This document shows positions 16,093-24,346 of a stretch of 32,249 nucleotides of DNA, in pieces. The notes under the pieces were generated by a model. The model was not told the origin of the DNA, did not search any database, and saw only the letters and a program-made list of their open reading frames with translations. Made by a program: the position numbers and the translations under genes. Origin of the DNA: Bacillota bacterium (lineage in GTDB: Bacteria; Bacillota_A; Clostridia; Tissierellales; Peptoniphilaceae); assembly GCA_023418535.1 (NCBI GenBank), contig JAEZZN010000005.1, positions 1 to 32,249 on the forward strand, in the 5' to 3' direction. Numbering within the stretch: position 1 is the stretch's first letter; each line of letters starts with the position of its first letter.

Positions 16093-16671
16093 ATGAGATC
16101 GTTACTAGAATTAATTTCACAACATTCAGATGCGAATGCAGTAGTACCATTGATAGCTATAGTAGCAGTTATTGTAATAATACTAATTTATTCATTTGTA
16201 AAACCTAAATGGGTAAAATATCTTGTATCAGCTATTGCTTTGGTAATTGGATTAACAATATTTTTTAGAGGATATAAAACTATGCTAGAACCTGCAGGGT
16301 TAAGTTTAATTATAGCAGGAACAAAATTTTTAGTATTTGGTATTGTAGCACTTTCTTTTTCTTTAATAATGGATATATTAGATTCTCTAGCGGTATTATT
16401 CAAAAAAACTGAAAGTGATAAAAAGGGTAAAAATAAAAAAAAAGATAAAAGAGAAAAAGATTTAGATGTAGACAAAGAAGAAACAAAACTTATTAAAAGT
16501 AGAAATAATGAAGAAACTACTGAGGTATCAAGAGAATCTCTTATGGATGAAACTACAGTAATACCAGATAGTGGTTTAATAGGAGATGATACAAAGATTA
16601 TAGATAGTAGAGAAATAGAAGAAACTACAGAGTTTTTAATTGATGAAGATAAAAATAAGAATCATAGATAA
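16093..16671 (+). CDS. Uncharacterised membrane protein with five acidic-Thr motifs in its tail
   Basis: I do not recognise a named family. The 192-residue protein has three predicted membrane helices (about 17-36, 41-58, 68-103). A Lys-rich stretch (about 104-122, with KKTESDKKGKNKKKDKREK) suggests the tail is cytoplasmic. The tail (about 125-192) holds five similar motifs at 11-13 residue spacing: EETKLI (129), EETTEV (140), DETTVI (152), DDTKII (165) and EETTEF (176). The consensus is acidic-acidic-Thr-Thr/Lys-x-hydrophobic. This resembles the phospho-threonine sites (ETT type) recognised by FHA domains, but that link is inference. It lies 8 bases after map. Confidence 0.75.
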   Translation: MRSLLELISQHSDANAVVPLIAIVAVIVIILIYSFVKPKWVKYLVSAIALVIGLTIFFRGYKTMLEPAGLSLIIAGTKFLVFGIVALSFSLIMDILDSLAVLFKKTESDKKGKNKKKDKREKDLDVDKEETKLIKSRNNEETTEVSRESLMDETTVIPDSGLIGDDTKIIDSREIEETTEFLIDEDKNKNHR

Positions 16672-16702
16672 GAAAATAAGAAATATATAGTATGGAGGCC
16701 AA

Positions 16703-17434
16703 ATGATAGGAGCTTTTTTCGATATTGATGGCACAGTTATGAGAGAATCAATAATGCTTAAACATTTCAATAAGCTTGTAAAATATGGAATAATAGATGA
16801 AGAAGCATATTTGAAAAATCTTAAAGCAAAATATGAAGCGTATGAAAGAAGATACGGTGATTATGATGATTTTATAAGTGAAATGGGAAATGTATATAAA
16901 GATAAATTAAAAGGTATACATAAATCTTTGATAATGGAAACAGCGAAACAAGTTATTAGAGAAGGTGGAGATTTAGTATATGCATATACTAGAGATAGGA
17001 TAAAATATCATAAAGCTAAAGGACATAAGGTGTTTTTTGTGTCTGGTTCTCCAGACTATTTAGTTGAGCTACTTGGTGAAATGTATAATGTAGATGATAC
17101 TCAAGGAACAGAATATATATTCAAAGATGAAATCTTTACTGGTAAAATTACTCAAATGTGGGATAGTAATTCTAAACAGAGAGAAATTACAAGACTTGTA
17201 ACTAAGCATGATATTGATATTGATGAGTCTTATGCTTATGGTGATACAAATGGAGATTATTCAATGCTTAAAATGATGAAACATGCTACAGCAATAAATC
17301 CATCAAAAAGATTTTTAGAAAAAATAAATTCAGATGAAGAACTCGCAAAAAGAACAGATATCATTGTTGAAAGAAAAGACGTAATATATAAATTAAATCC
17401 AGATGTAGAACAATATATACTGTCTGAAAAATAG
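16703..17434 (+). CDS. HAD-IB family phosphatase (SerB-like)
   Basis: Cytosolic HAD hydrolase of subfamily IB, related to phosphoserine phosphatases and to enzymes acting on lipid-linked or small phosphates. Motif I GAFFDIDGTVM has the nucleophile Asp7 and Asp9. Motif II VFFVSGSPDYLVE (about 112-124) has the phosphate-binding Ser. A Lys in the SNSKQREI segment (about 155) serves motif III, and YGDTNGDYSMLKMM (about 186-199) is motif IV. The helical cap lies between about 15 and 85. Length is 243 residues. It follows the membrane-protein gene by 31 bases with a tggagg site. Substrate unknown; other HAD-IB members of this size have broad specificity. Confidence 0.9.
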   Translation: MIGAFFDIDGTVMRESIMLKHFNKLVKYGIIDEEAYLKNLKAKYEAYERRYGDYDDFISEMGNVYKDKLKGIHKSLIMETAKQVIREGGDLVYAYTRDRIKYHKAKGHKVFFVSGSPDYLVELLGEMYNVDDTQGTEYIFKDEIFTGKITQMWDSNSKQREITRLVTKHDIDIDESYAYGDTNGDYSMLKMMKHATAINPSKRFLEKINSDEELAKRTDIIVERKDVIYKLNPDVEQYILSEK

Positions 17435-17492
17435 TCTATTAGATTAGATTTAATATTTAAAATATTAATACAAATTTTGTTTAGGAGATAAG

Positions 17493-18767
17493 ATGAAAAA
17501 ATTTATAAGGGTTAAACCAAATGGTCCATTAAAGGGAGAAGTCAAAATAGATGGTGCAAAAAATTCTGGACTGAAATTACTAGCAGCTACTTTACTTACA
17601 AAAGAAGAGGTTATTATAAGAAATTTACCTAAATTACGAGATGTAGAGGTTATGTTAGATGTTCTAGAGTATTTGGGATCTAAAATAGAAAGACTTGACG
17701 ATACAAGTGTGAAAATACTAAATGATAATATAAAAGATTATATTACACCACTTGACCTTATGAATAAAATGAGAGCATCATTTGTTGTTACAGGACCTTT
17801 ACTTTCAAGATTTGGTAGAGCAATAACATATATGCCTGGTGGATGTAGTATAGGTGCTAGACCAGTTGATTTACATTTGAAGGGATTTGAAGCCTTAGGA
17901 GCAAAAGTTCATACAGGAATTGATGCAATTGATGTAAGTGCTGAAAATGGATTGATTGGTAATAATATTTATCTTGACTTCCCTTCAGTTGGAGCTACAG
18001 AAAATATAATGATGGCGGCTGTACTTGCAAATGGCACAACTACAATAGATAATGCAGCGCAAGAGCCAGAAATTACAGATTTAGCGAATTTTTTAAATAA
18101 AATAGGAGCTAAAATAAGAGGTGCTGGTACAAAAACTATTGAAATTGTAGGGGTTAAAGAATTAAAGGGTGGAGAACATTCTGTAATGCCAGATAGAATT
18201 GAAGCTGCTACATATATGATAGCTGGAGCGATTACTAAAGGTGATGTAACAGTTACTGATGTAGTTGAAGATCATTTAATCCCAGTAATAGCAAAATTAA
18301 GAGAAATAGGCTGTGAAGTTATTGTAAATGAGGATGAAGATAAAATCAGAGTAATTGGTGCAGAACACCCTGTAGCTACAAATATTAAAACTTTACCATA
18401 TCCAGGACTTGCGACAGATGTTCAATCACAATTTATGACTTTGCTAACTGTTTGTGATGGAGATTCAAAAGTAGAAGAAACTGTATTTGAAAATAGATTC
18501 ATGCATGTAGAAGAATTACAAAAGATGAAAGCATTGATAATTACAGAAGGAAATGAAGCTCGTATAAAAGGTGTACCTAATTTAGTAGGAACAGATGTAA
18601 AAGCTACGGATCTTAGAGCTGGAGCTTCTTGTATTTTAGCAGGACTGGTAGCTGAAGGCGAAACTAGAGTTCATGATATTTATCATATCTATCGTGGATA
18701 TAATGATTTTGAAAATAAATTTAAAAATATTGGAGCAGATATAGAAGTAGTTGAAGTTGAGGGCTAA
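17493..18767 (+). CDS. murA: UDP-N-acetylglucosamine 1-carboxyvinyltransferase
   Basis: Cytosolic enzyme of the first committed step of peptidoglycan synthesis, joining phosphoenolpyruvate to UDP-N-acetylglucosamine. The active-site Cys is Cys118 in MPGGCSIGARPVDLHLKGFE, so it is the Cys form expected to be fosfomycin-sensitive, not the Asp variant. The UDP-GlcNAc-binding Lys-Asn pair is in GAKNSGLKLL (about 21-30). Further blocks are SVGATENIMMAAVLA and PDRIEAATYM, and the C-terminal segment TDVQSQFMTLLT contains the catalytic Asp. The 424-residue length is typical. The gene begins 58 bases after the HAD gene. Gram-positives often have two murA paralogues; only one is in the window. Confidence 0.96.
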   Translation: MKKFIRVKPNGPLKGEVKIDGAKNSGLKLLAATLLTKEEVIIRNLPKLRDVEVMLDVLEYLGSKIERLDDTSVKILNDNIKDYITPLDLMNKMRASFVVTGPLLSRFGRAITYMPGGCSIGARPVDLHLKGFEALGAKVHTGIDAIDVSAENGLIGNNIYLDFPSVGATENIMMAAVLANGTTTIDNAAQEPEITDLANFLNKIGAKIRGAGTKTIEIVGVKELKGGEHSVMPDRIEAATYMIAGAITKGDVTVTDVVEDHLIPVIAKLREIGCEVIVNEDEDKIRVIGAEHPVATNIKTLPYPGLATDVQSQFMTLLTVCDGDSKVEETVFENRFMHVEELQKMKALIITEGNEARIKGVPNLVGTDVKATDLRAGASCILAGLVAEGETRVHDIYHIYRGYNDFENKFKNIGADIEVVEVEG

Positions 18768-18768
18768 A

Positions 18769-20982
18769 ATGATTGAAACCAAAGGTACAGTTGAAGATAT
18801 TATATATAGAAATGAAGAAAATTTATATAGTGTTTTTTTACTTGATACTGATGAAGGTTTAGTAACAGTTGTTGGACAGGTGTTTGATTTAAATAAAGGT
18901 GATATCCTGTCCATAACTGGATATTTAGTATTCCATAAAGATTATGGAGAACAAATTAAATTGAATACTTATCAAAAAATTATGCCAAGCTCATTATCTC
19001 AAATAGAGAAATATTTAAGCTCTGGCATAATTTCCAATATAGGAGAAAGTCGTGCTAAAGAAATAGTAAAAAGATTTGGTGAAGACACTCTAAGAGTTAT
19101 GACGGAAGAGCCTGAAAAACTATTAAATATAAAAGGAATTGGGAAAAAAACATTAGGAAAAATTTATGATTCTTTTATAAAGTCACAAAAATCTCGAGAA
19201 GTATCAATTTATTTGCAAAAATTTAATATAGGAAATAAATTATCATATCAGATATATGCTAAATATAAAGAAAATACAAAATCTATAATTGAGAAAAATC
19301 CATATAAATTAATAGATGATATAAAAGGTATAGGGTTTAATATAGCCGATAAAATAGCATTACAAATAGGAATAAAAAAAGATTCTAAATTTAGAATTAT
19401 AGCAGGTGCGGAATATCTACTCTATGAAGAAGCGAATAAAAATGGTAATTGCTATATGGATCATGAATATTTTATTAAAGGATTATCGAATCTTTTATCT
19501 ATAGGCATAGATCCAATACTAGATACTATTCAAGAAATGGTAATTTATAATAAAATCAAAATAATTAATTTTGAAGGCAAAGATATTATATATTTAAGAA
19601 GCATTTATGATATGGAATTATCAATAACTGAAAATTTACTCAAATTGATGAGAGAAAATAGTAAAATACAGGATGTTGACATAGATAAAGAAATAGAGTA
19701 TATAGAAAAAATAGAGAGAATAGAATATTCAGATACTCAGAAAAAAGCGATTAAAACAGCTCTTGAAGAGAAGGTTATGATAATTACAGGTGGGCCAGGA
19801 ACTGGTAAAACCACGATTATAAAAGCTATTATTTCTATAATTCATAATTTAAGACTAAGATATCTATTAGCAGCCCCTACGGGAAGAGCAGCTAAAAGGA
19901 TGGAAGAATCAACAGGAAAAGAAGCGTCTACTATACATAGATTATTGGGATATAAATCTATTGAAGATATTACACAGCTTGAATATAATGAGGAAAATCC
20001 ATTAGATACAGATTTGATTATTATAGATGAAATGTCTATGGTAGATATTTTTCTTATGAATAATTTATTGAAAGCTATAAATGAAAGTACTATGGTAGTG
20101 TTTGTAGGAGATAGCGATCAATTACCATCTGTAGGTCCAGGTAATATTTTAAATGATATGATAAATTCAAGGATTATTCCTACTATTAAATTAGAAACAA
20201 TATTTAGACAGGGTGAGGGAAGTAATATTATAAAAAATGCTCATTTAATTAATCATGGTAAGAAGCCTGTATTAAATGAGGAAAATAAAGATTTTTTCTT
20301 TATAAATACTAGAGATGATAGACATACATTGGATACTATTTGTGATCTTGTTATTGAGAGACTTCCGAAGTTTTATAATGTAGATCCTTTAGAAGATATA
20401 CAAGTTCTTACGCCTACTAGAAGAGGAATATGTGGTGTGGATAGTATTAATCAAAGATTACAAGCTAGACTAAATCCACCAATGTTTAATAAAAGTGAAA
20501 TAAAACTAGGGGAATATATTTTTAGAGAAAATGACAAAATAATGCAAACTAAAAACAATTATGATATAGAGCTAAAAGGCAATTTTTTTGATATTACTAA
20601 AGGTTTATACAATGGTGATATAGGATATATTAGAAATATATTTTTAGAAAATAATACTGTAGAAACTGTTTTTTACGATAAGATGGCCACATTAGATACT
20701 AAAGAATTTCAGGACATTGTTTTGTCATATTGTATTACTATACATAAGTCGCAAGGATCAGAGTTTCCAATAGTTGTAATTCCTATGGCTAATGCACCTT
20801 ATATGTTGCTTACAAGAAATATTTTATATACAGGAATTACAAGAGGAAAGAGTCTTGTGGTATTAGTGGGGAATGAAAATATATTAAATAAGATGATTAA
20901 TACAGAAACAATTGATAGAAGAAAATCTACTTTAGCTTATAATCTTAATAAATATTATAATTTAAGGAGAAATTATGAATAA
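18769..20982 (+). CDS. recD2: ATP-dependent DNA helicase RecD2 (RecD/TraA family)
   Basis: Superfamily 1B 5'-3' helicase acting in DNA repair and replication-fork upkeep in bacteria without RecBC. The N-terminal OB-like region (about 1-75) is followed by helix-hairpin-helix DNA-binding segments (about 80-200, with IKGIGKKTLGKIY and IKGIGFNIADKIA). The helicase core has Walker A GGPGTGKTT at 341-349, APTGRAAKRM at 369-378, Walker B LIIIDEMSMVD with Asp420-Glu421, GDSDQLPSVGPG, and the C-terminal YCITIHKSQGSEFP and TGITRGKS motifs. The start at 18769 is used because it lies 1 base after the murA stop; an in-frame ATG 18 bases earlier lies inside murA and adds six residues. The 737-residue length is typical. 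Confidence 0.95.
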   Translation: MIETKGTVEDIIYRNEENLYSVFLLDTDEGLVTVVGQVFDLNKGDILSITGYLVFHKDYGEQIKLNTYQKIMPSSLSQIEKYLSSGIISNIGESRAKEIVKRFGEDTLRVMTEEPEKLLNIKGIGKKTLGKIYDSFIKSQKSREVSIYLQKFNIGNKLSYQIYAKYKENTKSIIEKNPYKLIDDIKGIGFNIADKIALQIGIKKDSKFRIIAGAEYLLYEEANKNGNCYMDHEYFIKGLSNLLSIGIDPILDTIQEMVIYNKIKIINFEGKDIIYLRSIYDMELSITENLLKLMRENSKIQDVDIDKEIEYIEKIERIEYSDTQKKAIKTALEEKVMIITGGPGTGKTTIIKAIISIIHNLRLRYLLAAPTGRAAKRMEESTGKEASTIHRLLGYKSIEDITQLEYNEENPLDTDLIIIDEMSMVDIFLMNNLLKAINESTMVVFVGDSDQLPSVGPGNILNDMINSRIIPTIKLETIFRQGEGSNIIKNAHLINHGKKPVLNEENKDFFFINTRDDRHTLDTICDLVIERLPKFYNVDPLEDIQVLTPTRRGICGVDSINQRLQARLNPPMFNKSEIKLGEYIFRENDKIMQTKNNYDIELKGNFFDITKGLYNGDIGYIRNIFLENNTVETVFYDKMATLDTKEFQDIVLSYCITIHKSQGSEFPIVVIPMANAPYMLLTRNILYTGITRGKSLVVLVGNENILNKMINTETIDRRKSTLAYNLNKYYNLRRNYE

Positions 20983-21610
20983 TTTTATATTCTATTCTAA
21001 AGATTATTGTTATATGTGTTTGAAAAATAAAACTAAAAATTATATCTGTAAAGATTGCGTTGAGAGGTTAGAATTTATAGATGGAATAAGAGAATTAGAT
21101 GAGAGGATATGTATATATCCTCTTTTTTATAATAATTTTTTAAAATCTCTTATTAAAAAATTCAAATATGAAGATTGTACTTATCTTGTAAAACCATTTG
21201 TTGAAATAATTTACAAATTTATAAAATTTAAAAATCTAGATTTTGACTATATTTCATATATTCCTATGTATTATAAAGATGAATATGAAAGAGGATATAA
21301 TCAATCAAAAATACTTTGTGAATACTATTCAAAAACAGCAAAAAAAGAAATGATTCAAATAATTGACAAGGTAAAACCTACAAATCATCAAAATAAATTA
21401 GATAGAAAAATGAGATTAAATAATTTAAAAGACAGTTTTAGGATTATAGAAGATTTAGATTTAGATAATAAAAGAATATTATTTATAGATGATATAGTAA
21501 CTACGGGGACAACTTTCAATCTTATTTCAAAAGAAATTAAAAAGAAATATGATTGTGAAATTACATTTCTTGCAATAGCTTCTTCTAAAATCTATGAAAA
21601 TGATGAATAA
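20975..21610 (+). CDS. ComF-family phosphoribosyltransferase-like protein
   Basis: ComF-type protein, linked in competent bacteria to uptake of single-stranded DNA. Four N-terminal cysteines (Cys12, Cys15, Cys25, Cys28; CYMC and CKDC) form a zinc-finger-like site. The phosphoribosyltransferase fold follows, with YERGYNQSKIL (about 108-118) and the PRPP-binding loop RILFIDDIVTTGTT (about 167-180). Its 211 residues match the family. It overlaps recD2 by 8 bases with its own aaggaga site, and closes the operon. No ComFA helicase gene is adjacent, so a competence role is not implied by context. Confidence 0.9.
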   Translation: MNNFIFYSKDYCYMCLKNKTKNYICKDCVERLEFIDGIRELDERICIYPLFYNNFLKSLIKKFKYEDCTYLVKPFVEIIYKFIKFKNLDFDYISYIPMYYKDEYERGYNQSKILCEYYSKTAKKEMIQIIDKVKPTNHQNKLDRKMRLNNLKDSFRIIEDLDLDNKRILFIDDIVTTGTTFNLISKEIKKKYDCEITFLAIASSKIYENDE

Positions 21611-21616
21611 AATATT

Positions 21617-21649
21617 TGTATAATAATTTTAACACATGTTAAAATTATT
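21617..21649 (+). promoter_or_regulatory. Promoter -10 box overlapping a perfect palindrome upstream of the ABC exporter
   Basis: A TATAAT (21619-21624) overlaps the inverted repeat aataattttaac-acat-gttaaaattatt (21622-21649), with 12-bp arms and a 4-base centre. The position spans the expected transcription start, as an operator would. No good T run follows, which argues against a terminator for comF, although a weak one cannot be excluded. No -35 box is clear. Confidence 0.5.
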
Positions 21650-21683
21650 TATGACTAGTAGTCTTGAATCGAGAGGAGTAATT

Positions 21684-22583
21684 ATGAAACTTGAAATAAA
21701 AAATATCAATAAGAGTTTTGGAGATAAACAAATTCTTCATGATATTTCATTCACTGTAGAAAGTGGAAAAGCTATGGGCTTTTTAGGGAGAAATGGAGCT
21801 GGGAAGACAACTACTATCAGAACATTAATGGATGTATTTAAGCCAGATAGTGGGGAGTTCCTTTTAGATGGTAAGCCATTAAATATAGAAGAGGTATCTA
21901 TTGGATATTTACCAGAAGAGCGAGGTATGTATCAAAGAATTAAAATTCTTGATCAACTGGTTTACTTTGGTGAATTAAAAGGAATGGATAGAGAAAAAGC
22001 GAAAGAAAAAGCATTAGAAGGACTTGAAAAATTAGAGCTATCAGAATATGCAAATAAGAAATTAGAAACATTATCCAAAGGTAATCAACAAAAAGTTCAA
22101 ATACTTGAAGCTATTATCAATGAACCAGATATCGTTGTATTTGATGAGCCTTTTTCTGGGCTAGATCCTGTAAATGCAAGAGTATTGAAAGATATTTTAG
22201 TTGAATATATAAATAAAGACAAAATAGTAATATTCTCATCTCATCAAATGACAGTTGTTGAAGAGTTTTGTAATGATATTACATTTATTAAAGATGGTAG
22301 AATTAAACTCTCTGGAAATTTAGATGAAGAAAAGGCTAAAAGAGGCAAAGATAAATATTTAATACATAGCGCATCATTAGATACTTTATCAAAGATACAA
22401 GCTTTACCATATGTGGTAAATGCTGAAGAAAGAAAAGATGAAATTTTCGTAGAATTGTCTGAAAATAAATCAAGCAATGAATTTTTAAGAGATTTACTAA
22501 AAGAAGATATTCAAGTAGATGTATTCAAACCTTTTAGACCTTCTCTTGAAGAGTTATTTATTTCCATGGATAAGGAGGCGTAA
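21684..22583 (+). CDS. ABC transporter ATP-binding protein, NatA-like
   Basis: Nucleotide-binding subunit of an exporter of the Na+-efflux/NatAB type. Walker A is GRNGAGKTT (35-43), the signature is LSKGNQQKVQ, and Walker B is IVVFDEPFSGLDPVN, followed by the switch His in FSSHQMTVVEE. A C-terminal extension (about 215-299) is the small domain common to NatA/YhaQ-type proteins. The start at 21684 is chosen because gagaggag lies 7-14 bases upstream; an in-frame ATG 48 bases earlier lies next to the palindrome and lacks a ribosome site. The permease gene follows after one base. The exported substrate cannot be told from the sequence. Confidence 0.93.
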   Translation: MKLEIKNINKSFGDKQILHDISFTVESGKAMGFLGRNGAGKTTTIRTLMDVFKPDSGEFLLDGKPLNIEEVSIGYLPEERGMYQRIKILDQLVYFGELKGMDREKAKEKALEGLEKLELSEYANKKLETLSKGNQQKVQILEAIINEPDIVVFDEPFSGLDPVNARVLKDILVEYINKDKIVIFSSHQMTVVEEFCNDITFIKDGRIKLSGNLDEEKAKRGKDKYLIHSASLDTLSKIQALPYVVNAEERKDEIFVELSENKSSNEFLRDLLKEDIQVDVFKPFRPSLEELFISMDKEA

Positions 22584-22584
22584 T

Positions 22585-23856
22585 ATGAGAGAAATATTAA
22601 AAGTATTTAGATTTGAACTTAGCCAAAAACTTAAAGAAAAATCGTTCTATATTACGATGATTATAATTTCATTAATAGTTTTACTATTAACTGCTTTACC
22701 TGGAATAATAGACATTTTTAAAGGTGATGATTCTACTAATTCATATGTTGAAGAAAGTGAAATAGATAAAGAATCTTCAGAAGGAGAAACTATTCCTTTA
22801 AATAAATTAGGTGTATTTATTGATGGAGAAATAAGTGAAACTCTTATACCAGAGTTAAAAAAAGGATATCAAGTAATCGAATATACAAGTGTAGATGAAT
22901 TAAAACAAGCGGTTGAATCTGAAAAAATAGATGAAGGTGCAGTTATAAAAAATGATATAGAAGCTAAAGTTTATAACAAAACTTCAAATGCACTTGGAGA
23001 TGTAAATTCTGATTTTGATACTCTAATGAAGAATAACTATAAATACAATATCGAGTTGAAAGATTATAATATTTCAAGAGAAGATTTAGAAAAAATAGAT
23101 AGTTTTACTCCAAATATTAATTATGAATCTTTAGGTAAAAGTAATATAGCATCATATATATTATCATATGCATCTATTATGTTTATGTACTTCATGATAT
23201 TGATACAAGGTCAATTAATTGCAACTTCTGTTGCAAGAGAAAAAGATAATAGAACTATGGAACTTTTAATTACTGCAGTTAAGCCAAAATCATTAATATG
23301 GGGTAAAGTTTTAGCAGTGGTTGTAACTAGTTTAATAACATTTTTAGCTATACTAGTATCTGGATTAATAGGATTTAGCATAACATTAATGAAGGGCCCT
23401 AATTTACTAGATTTACTAAAATCTATGAATTTCAATATTGGTTTTATGGATTTAGCAGTATTTACAATATTCTTATTGCTAGGTGTTACATTGTATTATT
23501 TACTTTATGCAGCTATTGGATCACTAGTATCGAAATTAGATGAATTGAATCAAGCTTTAACACCGGTTACAATTCCAGTAATTATTGCGTTTATGATACC
23601 AATAATGAGTTTATCATCTCCTAATTCTGAACTTATGAAAATAATATCATATGTACCATTTACATCACCACTTGCCATGTTTGTACGATATGAAATGTCT
23701 GATGTAACAGGACTACAATTATTAATAAGTATAGGAATATTATTAATTTCTGTAATACTTTTAAGTATATTAGCGACTAAAATTTATAGAGCAGGAACTC
23801 TTAATTACGGAAACAAAATGACTATATTTAAAGCACTAAAAAATGATAAAGAATAA
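22585..23856 (+). CDS. ABC transporter permease, NatB/YhaP-like
   Basis: Membrane subunit partnering the preceding ATPase. One N-terminal helix (about 21-42) is followed by a large extracytoplasmic domain (about 43-190), then a C-terminal bundle of about five to six helices. The conserved coupling segment ATSVAREKDNRTMELLITAVKP (about 213-234) is the hallmark of this ABC2 permease class. The start at 22585 is used because aaggagg lies just upstream; a longer in-frame start would overlap the ATPase gene by 65 bases without a better site. Length is 423 residues. A hairpin terminator ends the two-gene operon. Confidence 0.93.
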   Translation: MREILKVFRFELSQKLKEKSFYITMIIISLIVLLLTALPGIIDIFKGDDSTNSYVEESEIDKESSEGETIPLNKLGVFIDGEISETLIPELKKGYQVIEYTSVDELKQAVESEKIDEGAVIKNDIEAKVYNKTSNALGDVNSDFDTLMKNNYKYNIELKDYNISREDLEKIDSFTPNINYESLGKSNIASYILSYASIMFMYFMILIQGQLIATSVAREKDNRTMELLITAVKPKSLIWGKVLAVVVTSLITFLAILVSGLIGFSITLMKGPNLLDLLKSMNFNIGFMDLAVFTIFLLLGVTLYYLLYAAIGSLVSKLDELNQALTPVTIPVIIAFMIPIMSLSSPNSELMKIISYVPFTSPLAMFVRYEMSDVTGLQLLISIGILLISVILLSILATKIYRAGTLNYGNKMTIFKALKNDKE

Positions 23857-23881
23857 AATAGATTTAATAATTAAATACTAG

Positions 23882-23932
23882 AAAATGGTAGTGAATCAGA
23901 ATGAATAGATTCTGAAACACTACCATTTTTAA
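23882..23932. terminator. Hairpin terminator after the ABC exporter (family copy 2)
   Basis: aaaatggtagtg (23882-23893) pairs with cactaccatttt (23918-23929). After two mismatches an inner tcagaa/ttctga stem closes, and a T run follows. The sequence is clearly related to the hairpins at 862-898 and 32123-32169. Confidence 0.85.
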
Positions 23933-24346
23933 TTTTGAAAAAATTCAAATGGTATATTTTTCAAATGGTATATTTAAAGAAACAACATTTCGATTTTCAC
24001 AAATTTTTTTTCAATTCTCAGAACAAATACAGCTTTTTTTCAGTTTTTAGAAATTTTTTTTTAATTCTGCAGAAAATATTCAATGTTAACTCGATATTTA
24101 ACGACATCATCACCAAAATATTACATTTACGTAACGTTTGCTGAAGATTTTTCAGTTTTTTAAATATTATTTTCCATTTCCCAGAAAAATAGCAGTTTTC
24201 CTTCGGTTTTTTGAGATAAAATTTTCATTTTTCAGAAATGTTATCTAAGTGGTATATTTTTCTCAGTAACAAACGAACACAGACAAACCAATCTTAGCAG
24301 GTTCTTCGAAAAAGTCCCATACAATCAATAATAAATCCACCATACA
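23933..24346. other. T-rich intergenic stretch with repeated ttttCAG/CAGAAA words, no gene
   Basis: About 410 bases without a credible gene. An open frame at 23935-24144 is Phe-rich, low in complexity and has no ribosome site, so I do not call it. The stretch contains long T runs, recurring words such as ttttttcaatt, tttttcag, ttctcagaa, the palindrome ttctgcagaa and tttcagaaa, and three copies of tggtatattt (two near 23950-23975, one near 24250). It may be decayed sequence, a run of degenerate hairpins, or the long 3' end of the opposing yihY transcript. Nothing resembling a known small RNA was recognised. Confidence 0.5.

Noticed and set aside
17446..17475. Inverted repeat taatattt-a-aaatatta before murA
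   Set aside because: Composed only of A and T with a one-base centre; expected by chance in this base composition and not placed on a recognisable promoter.
21011..21607. ComF-like gene as evidence of a competence system
   Set aside because: Only the ComF-type protein is present, without ComFA or other com genes nearby; ComF-like phosphoribosyltransferases are widespread in non-competent bacteria.
23935..24144. Open frame of 69 codons in the T-rich spacer
   Set aside because: Phe/Lys/Asn-rich low-complexity translation, no ribosome binding site, and it begins on the downstream flank of a terminator; composition alone explains it.
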